Part shown: piece after piece, positions 1 through 7,053 of the stretch | Position numbering within the stretch: position 1 is the stretch's first letter | How the letters are laid out: each line of letters opens with the position of its first letter | Notes under the pieces: generated by a model | What the model saw: the letters and a program-made list of their open reading frames with translations, nothing else | Database searches by the model: none | Told to the model about the DNA's origin: nothing | Assembly: GCA_023416655.1 (NCBI GenBank) | Contig: JAEZHK010000037.1 | Location: 1 to 12,963, forward strand | Direction of reading: 5' to 3' | Length of the DNA: 12,963 bases | DNA from: Bacillota bacterium | GTDB lineage: Bacteria > Bacillota > Clostridia > Christensenellales > Aristaeellaceae | Made by a program: the position numbers and the translations under genes

Positions 1-2
1 TG

Positions 3-1232
3 ACGCTCAGCGCGCTGATGATCGGGCCGGTGCTCGGCTCGGGCATCCTTTTTCTGCCGCCGCTGGCGTATACGAGGCTTGGAAACGGCGCGCTGATCGC
101 GTGGGCGATCATGATGGCGCTGAACGCACTGTTCGCGTATGTGTTTGCCAAAATGGCGGAGCGTGTGCAATGCAATGAGGGCATGAGCCTGATGGTCGGG
201 CGCGTGCTGGGCACAGGCTTCAGGGAGCTGGCTTCCAACTGGCTGACGGCGGCGGTGTGCTTCGGGCCGGTGGCGGTCGCGTACACCGCGGCGGGCTTTT
301 TGAAGGCGGTGCTGCCGGGCGCACCGACGGTGCTTTACGCCCTCGCGGTGCTCGCGGCCTGCTACGCGCTGGTCGCCTCGGGCACGACGGCGATGGGGCG
401 GCTGGTGCTGGTGCTGTCGTCCGTCACGGCGCTGGTCTTAATAGGCGGGAGCGCGCTGACGATATGGGCGGAAAAAAGCGTCGCCCTGCCGGTCAGCCTG
501 CCCGAATTCGGCGAAACAGGCCGGACATTATTGGTTTTGTTCTGGGCGATCATCGGCTGGGAAATGATCGGAAACTACATCGAGGACGTAAAGGACCCCA
601 AGCGCACCGTCATGCGCGCGATGCGCATCGGGGTCCTTGCGGTGGTGTTCGTGTACTTCATCACCGCGCTGGCGCTTCAGACCTACTTCTCCGCCCACGG
701 CGGGAACGCGGAACTGACGCCGCTGCTCGCGCCGCTGATGGGCGAGCACACCGGCGCGCTCTTTGCGACGCTGGCGGTGGGCTTTTGCCTGTGCACGGTG
801 GTTTCGGTGGTCGGGGCCGTAACGAGGCAGCTTCGCGCGCGCAGCGAGGCGGGGCTTTTGCCCCCGTTCCTCGGGCGTAAGTTCGCCGGGATGGGCCTTC
901 TGGCGCTCGCGCACGCGCTGGTACTGACCGCGGCGGAGATGGGCTTAATGACCGTCGAGGGCATCGTCGCCGTCGCCAACACGTTTTTCATCGGCAACGC
1001 GCTGCTGGGGCTGATGGCGGCGCTGAAGTTCTTTGAAAAGAAGGCGCTGAAAGCGGGCGTCGCGGTGCTCGGGGGGATGCTCGCGCTGCTCCTCGTGTTC
1101 TCAAACCCCCTCGCGCTGATCGCGATGGCGGCGATCGCGGGCTTCACACTTATGAGAAGCCGCCGCGGCCACCGGGCAAAGCCCGCCTCCGCCATACCCG
1201 ACGCCGAACCCGGCACGGACAGGCTGACCTGA
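3..1232 (+). CDS. APC-superfamily amino-acid permease, YjeH-like (5' end outside window)
   Basis: This is an integral membrane transporter of the amino acid-polyamine-organocation superfamily. The frame is already open at base 3. The first Met (base 18) falls inside what aligns with transmembrane helix 1 (MIGPVLGSGILFLPP, with the GSGI segment typical of the APC helix-1 break), so the real start lies upstream. About 409 residues are visible, with roughly eleven hydrophobic helices. The stretch FWAIIGWEMIGNYIEDVKDP resembles the helix 6/loop region of E. coli YjeH, a methionine/branched-chain amino-acid exporter, and the overall helix pattern agrees. The C-terminus is a short basic tail (RSRRGHR...). 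Substrate and direction of transport are inferred from that resemblance only. The gene is followed by its own terminator, so it is transcriptionally separate from the sugar locus downstream. Family assignment is firm; the function is tentative. Confidence 0.85.
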   Translation, partial: TLSALMIGPVLGSGILFLPPLAYTRLGNGALIAWAIMMALNALFAYVFAKMAERVQCNEGMSLMVGRVLGTGFRELASNWLTAAVCFGPVAVAYTAAGFLKAVLPGAPTVLYALAVLAACYALVASGTTAMGRLVLVLSSVTALVLIGGSALTIWAEKSVALPVSLPEFGETGRTLLVLFWAIIGWEMIGNYIEDVKDPKRTVMRAMRIGVLAVVFVYFITALALQTYFSAHGGNAELTPLLAPLMGEHTGALFATLAVGFCLCTVVSVVGAVTRQLRARSEAGLLPPFLGRKFAGMGLLALAHALVLTAAEMGLMTVEGIVAVANTFFIGNALLGLMAALKFFEKKALKAGVAVLGGMLALLLVFSNPLALIAMAAIAGFTLMRSRRGHRAKPASAIPDAEPGTDRLT

Positions 1233-1258
1233 AAAAACCATACAAATCATATTCCGAT

Positions 1259-1285
1259 CGCCGCGGTCCCGCGCGGCGGTTTTTT
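1259..1285 (+). terminator. Intrinsic terminator after the permease
   Basis: CGCCGCG (1259-1265) pairs perfectly with CGCGGCG (1272-1278) around a 6-nt loop, followed by G and six T residues (1280-1285). It lies 26 bp after the permease stop and upstream of the next promoter. Confidence 0.85.
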
Positions 1286-1308
1286 CTGCAAAGACATGAC
1301 CAATCTCC

Positions 1309-1337
1309 TTGACAAGCGTATGGACGCATGCTACCGT
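1309..1337 (+). promoter_or_regulatory. Probable promoter of the AraC-type regulator gene
   Basis: A perfect -35 box TTGACA (1309-1314) is followed after 17 bp by TACCGT (1332-1337), a weak -10 matching three of six consensus positions. Transcription would start near 1344 and leave a leader of about 85 nt before the ATG at 1429. The TTG of the -35 box also opens the regulator's reading frame, but it is not the translation start. Confidence 0.55.
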
Positions 1338-1350
1338 GAAAAGCGACGGC

Positions 1351-1360
1351 TTACCGGTAA
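1351..1360. promoter_or_regulatory. Perfect 10-bp palindrome just downstream of the regulator promoter
   Basis: TTACCGGTAA is a perfect dyad about 14 bp past the proposed -10 box, where bound protein would block early transcription. It may be an operator for autoregulation or for another factor. The site is seen; its function is inferred. Confidence 0.3.
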
Positions 1361-1428
1361 ATAGCGATCTGGCGCAGAGACGGCATGCGCGGGCACCGGG
1401 AGATTCCCGCTGCCCGGCTGGAGGAACC

Positions 1429-2346
1429 ATGTCCGCGAAGCATTTCAAGTACATTTTTACCGACCTTCAGCGCGCGCTGCTGATCGACAGCATCATCAGC
1501 TTCCATTACTATGACTTTCGGCCCAACTACACCGGCGAGAACGAAAGCCATAACTTCTGGGAGATGGTGTACGTGGACGCCGGGCGGATCGTCTGCCATG
1601 CCGGACAGGATTTTGTGCCGCTTTCGCAGGGAGAGGCGGTATTCCACCCGCCGTTTGAAACGCACAACCTGCACACGGACGATTCCAGCTGCAGCATCTG
1701 CATCCTGTCCTTCTCCTGCCGCCATCTGGACCCAGCGCTATTCCACGCCCGGGCCGTGCGGTTCGGCAAGGACGAGACCGCCATCGTGGGGATGATCTAC
1801 AAGGAAGGCAACGTGCTGTTCAAGCCGCCGTACAACCTTCTGAGGCAGGCGCAGCTTTTCAAGCGCGAGGAAGTGCCCTTCGGCGCGGAGCAAATCCTGC
1901 GCAACCTGATGGAAAACCTGATGGTGCTGGTCGTTCGCGGGATCAAGGAGTACGCCCGGCAAAATAACGGCGCGGACGCGCTTTCCAGCGCCCGCAGGCA
2001 GCACTTTTCGGAGGACCTGATCGCGGAGCGCATCGTCGGGTTTCTGAAGAGCAACCTCCACCGCAAGCTCTCCATGCGGGAGATCTGCCAGGTCACAGCC
2101 TTTTCCCCCAGCCACATCGAGGGGGTTTTCAAAAGGCAGGTCGGCGAGAGCGCCATACGCCATTTCAACCGCCTCAAGATCGACAAGGCCAAGCGGATGA
2201 TCGGCGAGGGGAAGTACACGGTGACCCAGATCAGCGCGGCGCTCGGCTTCAGCTCCATCCATTACTTCTCCCGCGTCTTTCACAACTTTGTCAACATGTA
2301 CCCGATGGAATACGCGAAATCGGTCAAAAAGACCGGTCTATTGTAG
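1429..2346 (+). CDS. AraC-family transcriptional regulator with N-terminal cupin domain
   Basis: A 305-residue cytoplasmic DNA-binding regulator. Residues ~25-110 form an AraC-type cupin sensor (HNFWEMVYVDAGR, then FHPPFETHN), which usually binds a sugar-like effector. Residues ~198-300 hold the two helix-turn-helix motifs: the first around LSMREICQVTAFSPSHI (214-230), the second around YTVTQISAALGFSSIHYFSR (263-282), followed by the usual family ending near FVNMYPMEY. The start is ATG 1429, preceded by GGAGGA (1420-1425). A longer reading from the TTG at 1309 would begin inside the promoter and add sequence unlike the family. It precedes the ABC operon on the same strand but has its own terminator, so it is most likely that operon's local regulator, probably an activator because the operon promoter lacks a -35 box. 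The effector is unknown. Confidence 0.9.
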   Translation: MSAKHFKYIFTDLQRALLIDSIISFHYYDFRPNYTGENESHNFWEMVYVDAGRIVCHAGQDFVPLSQGEAVFHPPFETHNLHTDDSSCSICILSFSCRHLDPALFHARAVRFGKDETAIVGMIYKEGNVLFKPPYNLLRQAQLFKREEVPFGAEQILRNLMENLMVLVVRGIKEYARQNNGADALSSARRQHFSEDLIAERIVGFLKSNLHRKLSMREICQVTAFSPSHIEGVFKRQVGESAIRHFNRLKIDKAKRMIGEGKYTVTQISAALGFSSIHYFSRVFHNFVNMYPMEYAKSVKKTGLL

Positions 2347-2418
2347 AAGGCTTGTCCGCCCGCACAAACGCCTTCACGATTCGCAGGACAAAATGGAAAT
2401 CATGCAAAAATTTATTTT

Positions 2419-2449
2419 CCGGGGAAGGCGGTACGCGTTCCCCGGTTTT
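2419..2449 (+). terminator. Intrinsic terminator after the AraC-type gene
   Basis: CCGGGGAA (2419-2426) pairs with TTCCCCGG (2438-2445). Inside, GCG/CGC can pair further around a GTA triloop after one G-G mismatch. TTTT follows directly (2446-2449). The T-run is short, but an AT-rich segment lies on the other side, so it may work in both directions. It separates the regulator from the ABC operon. Confidence 0.7.
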
Positions 2450-2467
2450 GACGAATTCCTTTCGGAA

Positions 2468-2534
2468 AGCGCATGCGCTGGGTTCAACCCTCCGGCATGA
2501 TTCGAGCCGGATTTCGAATATGGCGCGGAATCAT
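2468..2534. repeat. Cluster of inverted repeats in the ABC-operon control region
   Basis: Four dyads follow one another: AGCGCATGCGCT (2468-2479, perfect 12-bp palindrome), GGGTTCAACCC (2480-2490), CCGGC...GCCGG (2492-2496 with 2506-2510), and ATGATTC...GAATCAT (2497-2503 with 2528-2534). They lie about 100-170 bp upstream of the proposed -10 box. They are possible protein-binding sites or folded DNA/RNA; the function is inferred from position only. Confidence 0.35.
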
Positions 2535-2542
2535 CGGGATCC

Positions 2543-2597
2543 TGCATTTTCCGTTTTCGGGGCGCGAATGCAAATTGTGTTGTTTTTCATCAATGCA
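2543..2597. promoter_or_regulatory. Three spaced AATGCA motifs, candidate regulator sites
   Basis: TGCATT (2543-2548, the complement of AATGCA) is followed by AATGCA at 2567-2572 and again at 2592-2597, a repeat every 24-25 bp. The last copy ends 38 bp before the -10 box at 2636, next to where a -35 box would be. AraC-family activators commonly bind direct repeats in this position, so these are plausible sites for the neighbouring regulator. Confidence 0.35.
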
Positions 2598-2635
2598 GCG
2601 TTGTATTGTGTAAATACGTCAGGCCCGTCTTGCGC

Positions 2636-2641
2636 TATAAT
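2636..2641 (+). promoter_or_regulatory. -10 box of the ABC operon promoter
   Basis: A perfect TATAAT, 50 bp before the binding-protein start. The 16-18 bp positions upstream hold AATACG-like sequence with no recognisable -35 box. A good -10 without a -35 is what an activator-dependent promoter looks like, and it fits control by the adjacent AraC-type protein. Transcription would begin near 2648. Confidence 0.55.
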
Positions 2642-2653
2642 GAGCACATTCAA

Positions 2654-2667
2654 GGGCCAGCTGGCCC
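2654..2667. promoter_or_regulatory. Perfect 14-bp palindrome in the binding-protein leader
   Basis: GGGCCAGCTGGCCC is a perfect dyad between the expected transcription start and the Shine-Dalgarno sequence (2676-2681). It could be an operator overlapping the initial transcribed region. In RNA it could form a 5-bp GC hairpin with an AGCU loop, just ahead of the ribosome site. Confidence 0.4.
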
Positions 2668-2690
2668 AAGAGAAAGGGGAGTCTGCTGTG

Positions 2691-4028
2691 ATGAAGAAAT
2701 GGCTCGCGATCCTGATGTGCCTTATGATGACGCTCGGCAGCGCGTCCGTCCTGGCGGAATCGGACAACTCCATGGAAGTCTGGGCCGCGAAGGTCAAGGA
2801 AGCCTACGACGGGAAGACCATCACCGTCGCCATGGCCTCGCACCCGTCGACCGAGGCGTTCAAGACCATGAGCGCCAAATTCACCGAACTGACCGGCATC
2901 AACGTGGTGTTCGACGTCGTCGAGGAGACCAACCTCAAGGCCAAGCAGCTGATGGACTTCCAGGGCGGCGGCGCCTACGACGTGTTCATGGTGGACGCGT
3001 TCTGGATGAGCGAGTACGCGTCGAAGAACGTACTGACGCCCATCGCCGCCTTCGCGGAAGACCCCGCGAAGACCCCCGCGTGGTACGACTATGAGGACAT
3101 CATGGCGGCCTACCGCAACGGCATCGCGGGCGCAGGCGGCGTCAACTACGGCATCCCGGTGGCGGGCGAGACCCGCTTCGTGGGCTACCGCACGGACCTG
3201 TTTGAAAAGTACGGCAAGCAGCCGCCCAAGACCATGGACGAGTACCTGGAGCTCGCCAAGTTCTTTAACGGCAAGGAAGACGGCCTCTATGGCGTGGCGA
3301 TGCGCGCGCAGCGCGGCATCCACTTCGCCTCCGGCTGGATGAGCCTGATGTACAACTTCGGCGGCGGCTTCGTCGACCAGGCCTCGATCCTGACCGGCAA
3401 GACCGTCGTAACCTGCAATACGCCCGAGACAAAAGCTTCCCTCCAGTTCTATGTGGACCTTTTGAAGAACGCGCCGCCGGACGTGGGCACCTACACCCAT
3501 GAGGAGGCGCTGGGCGCTTTCATCTCCGGCAAGACCGCGATGTGGCTGGACGCCACGGCGCTCGCGGGCCAGATCACCAATCCCGAGACCTCCACCATCG
3601 CGGATAAGGTCGCCTTTGTTCCGACGCCCACCGGCCCCGCCGGCGACGGCGCGGCGCTGGCCGGCTGGAACCTTTCGATCCCCGTTTCCGCGAAGGACAA
3701 GGACCTGGCGTGGGCGTTCATTATGTACATGTCCTCGAAGGCCTTGGCGGTCGATTACGTGAAGGCCGGTGGCACCGCGACCCGCGCGTCCGTGTTCCAG
3801 AACGAGGAGCTTGCGGCGCTCAACCCGTCCTTCCCGGCGCAGATGGAGGCGCTGAAGGCCGCCAACGGCCTGGTGGAAAAGGGCCTGAGCTGGATCCCGC
3901 AGCATGACCAGATCGGCCAAATTCTGGAGATCGGCGGCTCCTACGGCAGCAGCGCGCTGGCGGGCGACATCACCGTGGACGAGGCGATCACGAGGATGCA
4001 GGCGGACATCGAGGACCTGCTGGGGTAA
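2691..4028 (+). CDS. Extracellular solute-binding protein, family 1 (carbohydrate ABC transporter)
   Basis: The substrate-capturing subunit of a CUT1-type sugar ABC importer, acting outside the membrane; 445 residues, normal for the family. Residues 1-22 are a signal peptide (MKKWLAILMCLMMTLGSASV, then LA) with a likely signal-peptidase-I site VLA|ES. The mature protein opens with ITVAMASHPSTEAFKTMSAK, the usual first strand and helix of maltose-binding-like folds, and later shows the typical 'YGIPVAGETRFVGYRTDLFEKYGKQPPKT' region (here residues ~147-175). ATG 2691 is chosen because GGGGAG lies 9 nt upstream and the signal peptide begins there; reading further upstream runs through the promoter. 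There is no lipobox: Cys10 sits in the hydrophobic core, preceded by ILM. It is the first gene of the operon, followed by a strong hairpin and then two permease genes. The sugar or polyol bound is unknown. Confidence 0.9.
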   Translation: MKKWLAILMCLMMTLGSASVLAESDNSMEVWAAKVKEAYDGKTITVAMASHPSTEAFKTMSAKFTELTGINVVFDVVEETNLKAKQLMDFQGGGAYDVFMVDAFWMSEYASKNVLTPIAAFAEDPAKTPAWYDYEDIMAAYRNGIAGAGGVNYGIPVAGETRFVGYRTDLFEKYGKQPPKTMDEYLELAKFFNGKEDGLYGVAMRAQRGIHFASGWMSLMYNFGGGFVDQASILTGKTVVTCNTPETKASLQFYVDLLKNAPPDVGTYTHEEALGAFISGKTAMWLDATALAGQITNPETSTIADKVAFVPTPTGPAGDGAALAGWNLSIPVSAKDKDLAWAFIMYMSSKALAVDYVKAGGTATRASVFQNEELAALNPSFPAQMEALKAANGLVEKGLSWIPQHDQIGQILEIGGSYGSSALAGDITVDEAITRMQADIEDLLG

Positions 4029-4084
4029 ACTCTGGCGCAAAGGCCGGAAACGGTTGAAACCAGAATTGGTTTACTGGTAGTTGG

Positions 4085-4115
4085 GCGGGGGCCGCCGTAA
4101 AAAAGCGGCCCCCGC
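4085..4115 (+). promoter_or_regulatory. Strong intercistronic hairpin between binding protein and permease
   Basis: GCGGGGGCCGC (4085-4095) and GCGGCCCCCGC (4105-4115) form a perfect 11-bp GC stem with a 9-nt A-rich loop. No T-run follows, so it is not a classic terminator. The position, after a binding-protein gene and 10 nt before the permease Shine-Dalgarno, suggests protection of the upstream mRNA 3' end and partial uncoupling. This would give more binding protein than permease, as in other ABC operons. Confidence 0.65.
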
Positions 4116-4136
4116 ATGAACGCGCAAGGAGATGCC

Positions 4137-5075
4137 ATGCAGAATTCGCCGCTTCATCCCGCCGCCCGCGGGGACAGGCAGGGCCTGATCGCGGGATACC
4201 TCCGGCGCAACCCGCAGTCCAAGTACATCATGCCCGCCATGGTGGTGCTGTTCGCGCTGTCGATCATCCCCACGGTCTTCCTGCTGGGCGTCAGCCTGAC
4301 CAACTACCAGCTGGGCTGGGACCTTGCGCGCGCGAAATTCGTGGGCGTGGACAATTACATTCGCCTTTTTTCCGGGCGCGACCCGGATTTCTGGCACGCC
4401 ATCGCCATCAGTCTGGAATTCATGGCGCTCTCAACCGCCATCGAGATGGTCTTCGGCTTTCTTGTCGCGCTGCTTCTGAACGCCTGGGAGTCCAAGCTCA
4501 AGGGGCTGGTGGTGGGCATCCTGATCATCCCGCTCGCCATGACGCCCGCGATTGCCGGGCAAATGTGGAAGCTGATGCTCAACGCGGAATACGGCCTCGT
4601 CAACTACGTGCTGGACGGGCTTTTCAACGTGCGCGTGACCTGGCTGTCCAGCGACTGCGCGTTCTGGTCGATCCTGATCGTGGATGTCTGGCAGTTCATG
4701 CCGTTCGTGGCGCTGATCCTGTACGCGGGCCTGCGCTCCATGCCCGTCGAACCCTATGAATCGGCGATGATCGACGGCGCCAGCCGATCCCGCATGCTCG
4801 TCTCCATCACGATCCCGATGATGAAGAATCTGATCATGCTTGCGCTGCTTCTGCGCGCCGCGGATGCGCTCAAGCTGTTTGATACCGCCTTCGTGCTGAC
4901 GCAGGGCGGGCCCGGCAACGCGACGGAGTTTTTGAGCCTGCACGTGTACCGCCTCGTCTACGCGACCAACGGCATGATCGGCCGCGGCGCGGCGGTGGCG
5001 GTGGTGCTGCTCGTGATCGTTTCACTGGTCTCAAACCTCTTGATTCGCTTTCAAAGGAAGGAGGGAGGCCTGTGA
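4137..5075 (+). CDS. Sugar ABC transporter permease, MalF/UgpA-type
   Basis: One of the two membrane subunits of the CUT1 importer; 312 residues with about six transmembrane helices, the first at ~31-52 (YIMPAMVVLFALSIIPTVFL). The EAA loop that contacts the ATPase is at ~205-227 (EPYESAMIDGASRSRMLVSI, followed by TIP), with the conserved Gly. Another typical MalF-side marker is FVLTQGGPGNATEFLSLHVY at 252-271. The start is ATG 4137, with AAGGAG (4126-4131) 5 nt upstream. An in-frame ATG at 4116 abuts the hairpin and has no ribosome site. The stop overlaps the start of the next permease, indicating coupled translation. Confidence 0.9.
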   Translation: MQNSPLHPAARGDRQGLIAGYLRRNPQSKYIMPAMVVLFALSIIPTVFLLGVSLTNYQLGWDLARAKFVGVDNYIRLFSGRDPDFWHAIAISLEFMALSTAIEMVFGFLVALLLNAWESKLKGLVVGILIIPLAMTPAIAGQMWKLMLNAEYGLVNYVLDGLFNVRVTWLSSDCAFWSILIVDVWQFMPFVALILYAGLRSMPVEPYESAMIDGASRSRMLVSITIPMMKNLIMLALLLRAADALKLFDTAFVLTQGGPGNATEFLSLHVYRLVYATNGMIGRGAAVAVVLLVIVSLVSNLLIRFQRKEGGL

Positions 5076-5899
5076 CGCGGGGCTTAAAGCGCCTTGTCGC
5101 CCGCGCGCTGATGAGCGTCGCGCTCATCCTCCTGTGCGCGTATGTGATCTTCCCGTTCCTTTGGATGATCTCGGTCAGCTTCCGCCAGAAGGCGGACATC
5201 TTCGACCCCGGAAACCTGGTCGCCAGCTTCACAACCGTCAACTACTCGAAGATCCAAAGCGCGGGGATTTCGCGGCTGTTCGTCAACAGCGCAATCATCG
5301 CGGTGTTTTCAACGCTGATTTCGCTGGCGCTGGGATCGCTCGCGGCCTACGGTTTCGCGCGGTTTGACTGGAAAAAACGCGAGGGCCGCGCCTTCTGGGT
5401 GCTCAGCCAGCGGTTTCTGCCGCCGATGGCGGTCATCGTGCCCTATTACATGCTGGCCGCGCTCCTCCGGGTGCTGGATACCCACCTGCTGCTCATCGTC
5501 TGCTACACGACGTTCAACCTGCCCTTCGCCATGTGGATGATGCGCGGGTTCATCGAGGAGCTGCCCCGCGAGCTGGAGGAAGCCGCGATGGTGGACGGCT
5601 GTACGCGCGCGGGCACCATCCGGCGGATCATCCTGCCGCTGTCGCTGCCCGGCATGACGGCGACCGCCATCTTCTGCCTCATCAACTCCTGGAACGAATT
5701 CGTGTTCGCCAACTTCCTCACCTCCATCCAGGCCAAAACCGTGCCGACCTCGGTGATGACGTACCTGTCGGTCTCCGGCGTGCAGTGGGGCGAGATGGCG
5801 GCGACGGGCGTTCTGGCGGTATTGCCGGTGCTCTTCTTCGCGATTCTGGTGCAGCGGTACATGATCCGCGGGCTCACATTCGGCTCAGTAAAAGGATAG
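5072..5899 (+). CDS. Sugar ABC transporter permease, MalG-type
   Basis: The partner membrane subunit; 275 residues, a usual length, with about six helices. The first is at ~11-33 and ends in FPFLWMISVSF, the family's N-terminal hallmark. The EAA loop is near the C-terminal half (residues 169-190, EEAAMVDGCTRAGTIRRIIL, then PL), followed by INSWNEFVFANFL, another conserved MalG-side segment. The start is GTG 5072, overlapping the preceding stop as GTGA and preceded by a purine-rich GGAAGGAGGGAGG ribosome site. The ATG at 5111 is in frame but lies inside the first helix. No ATP-binding gene follows, so the pair must use an ATPase encoded elsewhere. Confidence 0.9.
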   Translation: MTRGLKRLVARALMSVALILLCAYVIFPFLWMISVSFRQKADIFDPGNLVASFTTVNYSKIQSAGISRLFVNSAIIAVFSTLISLALGSLAAYGFARFDWKKREGRAFWVLSQRFLPPMAVIVPYYMLAALLRVLDTHLLLIVCYTTFNLPFAMWMMRGFIEELPRELEEAAMVDGCTRAGTIRRIILPLSLPGMTATAIFCLINSWNEFVFANFLTSIQAKTVPTSVMTYLSVSGVQWGEMAATGVLAVLPVLFFAILVQRYMIRGLTFGSVKG

Positions 5900-5936
5900 A
5901 AACCGCATTGGGCGGCGCAAACAGGGAGGAACAACC

Positions 5937-6974
5937 ATGGACAAGGTCAGAATGGCCATCATCGGCGCGGGCATTTGGGGCGAAAACCACGCGCGAATCT
6001 ACAACGCGCATCCCTTCGCCACCACGGTCGCCATCTGCGACATGGACATCGAGAGGGCGCGCGCCGCGGCGGCGCGGGTGGGCGTATCCCGCGTTTACGA
6101 GGATTACAACCGGATGCTGGACGAGGTGGACTGCGACGCGGTCGCCGTCGTCACACCCGATTTCGCGCACGCCGCGCCGGCCATCGCCGCGGCCAACCAC
6201 AAAAAGCATGTGCTCATCGAAAAGCCCATCGCCACCACCCGCGAGGACACCTTTCAGATTCTCGATGCCGTGTCGCGAAACGGCGTCCGCGCGATGGTGG
6301 ACCTGCACAACCGCTGGAACCCGCCGTTCAACCTGACCTGGCAGGCGGTGGAGCGCGGCGACATCGGCGCGCCCATCAGCGCCTACTACCGCCTGAACGA
6401 CCAGAAGTGGGTCGCCACCGACATGCTGCCGTGGGCGGCGAAGTCGTCCATCCTGTGGTTTTTGGGCAGCCACTCCACGGACACGCTGTGCTGGCTGTTC
6501 AAATCCCGGCCCCGGCGCGTGTATTCCGTCGCCACCCGCGGCGTATTGAGCGGGCTTGGCGTGGACGCCGTCGACCAGTACCTGACCACGTTGGAATTTG
6601 AGAACGGCTGCGTGGCGCAGATGGAGAACGGCTGGATCACCCCGAACGCCCACCCCTGCGTCAACGACATCAAGTTCACCATCCTCGGCGACAAGGGCAT
6701 GCTGTCGCTGGACCTGTCCAGCCACAACATGGTGCAGCAGTACACGGATACCCGGATGCACGTGCCGGACGTCATCGTGCAGGACGGCATCTTCGGCCAG
6801 CCCAAGGGCTTCGCGTTTGAGAGCATCCGCTCCTTTGTGGACTGCCTCCTCTCCGGCGAGGAATTCCACGTGAGCCTCGAAGACGCCGCCGTCGCGACGC
6901 TTTCGCTGCTCGCCGTCATGCAGTCCGCCGAAACGCGCATGCCCGTGGACGTAGATTACGGGTCGCTTGCGTAG
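5937..6974 (+). CDS. Gfo/Idh/MocA-family oxidoreductase
   Basis: A 345-residue cytoplasmic NAD(P)-dependent dehydrogenase acting on a sugar, sugar acid or polyol. The N-terminal Rossmann fold starts with MAIIGAGIWGENHA (6-19, GxGxxG) and has an acidic residue pair after the second strand (CDMD, 34-37). EKP at 95-97 is the family's catalytic/cofactor Lys motif. The C-terminal domain carries GSHSTD with His179 and Asp182, matching the usual HxxD active-site pair. The start is ATG 5937 after GGGAGG. It is the last gene of the ABC operon, 37 bp after the second permease and ending before a strong terminator. The likely role is the first catabolic step on the imported compound. The family includes inositol, scyllo-inositol and glucose-fructose enzymes, and the substrate cannot be chosen from sequence. 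Confidence 0.88.
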   Translation: MDKVRMAIIGAGIWGENHARIYNAHPFATTVAICDMDIERARAAAARVGVSRVYEDYNRMLDEVDCDAVAVVTPDFAHAAPAIAAANHKKHVLIEKPIATTREDTFQILDAVSRNGVRAMVDLHNRWNPPFNLTWQAVERGDIGAPISAYYRLNDQKWVATDMLPWAAKSSILWFLGSHSTDTLCWLFKSRPRRVYSVATRGVLSGLGVDAVDQYLTTLEFENGCVAQMENGWITPNAHPCVNDIKFTILGDKGMLSLDLSSHNMVQQYTDTRMHVPDVIVQDGIFGQPKGFAFESIRSFVDCLLSGEEFHVSLEDAAVATLSLLAVMQSAETRMPVDVDYGSLA

Positions 6975-7001
6975 TCGCCCAAACGCTCGCAACTTCCATA
7001 C

Positions 7002-7041
7002 AAAAAGCCATGCCGGGAAACCGATCCCGGCATGGCTTTTT
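7002..7041. terminator. Bidirectional intrinsic terminator between convergent operons
   Basis: GCCATGCCGGGA (7007-7018) and TCCCGGCATGGC (7025-7036) form a perfect 12-bp stem with a 6-nt loop. It is flanked by five A on the left (7002-7006) and six T on the right (7037-7042), so it can terminate the plus-strand ABC operon and the minus-strand operon that ends at 7054. Confidence 0.95.
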
Positions 7042-7053
7042 TCTTGCTTCGAA

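Noticed and set aside
18..1232. ATG at base 18 as the true start of the permease
   Set aside because: It falls in the middle of the first transmembrane helix, and the frame continues open to the window edge.
2352..2690. N-terminal extension of the binding protein from base 2352
   Set aside because: It covers a terminator, several palindromes and the -10 box, and would bury the signal peptide inside the protein.
2619..4040. 473-codon open frame on the minus strand over the binding-protein gene
   Set aside because: It mirrors the plus-strand gene in GC-rich sequence. The translation is Arg/Val/His-rich without domains, and the plus frame has a signal peptide and clear family motifs.
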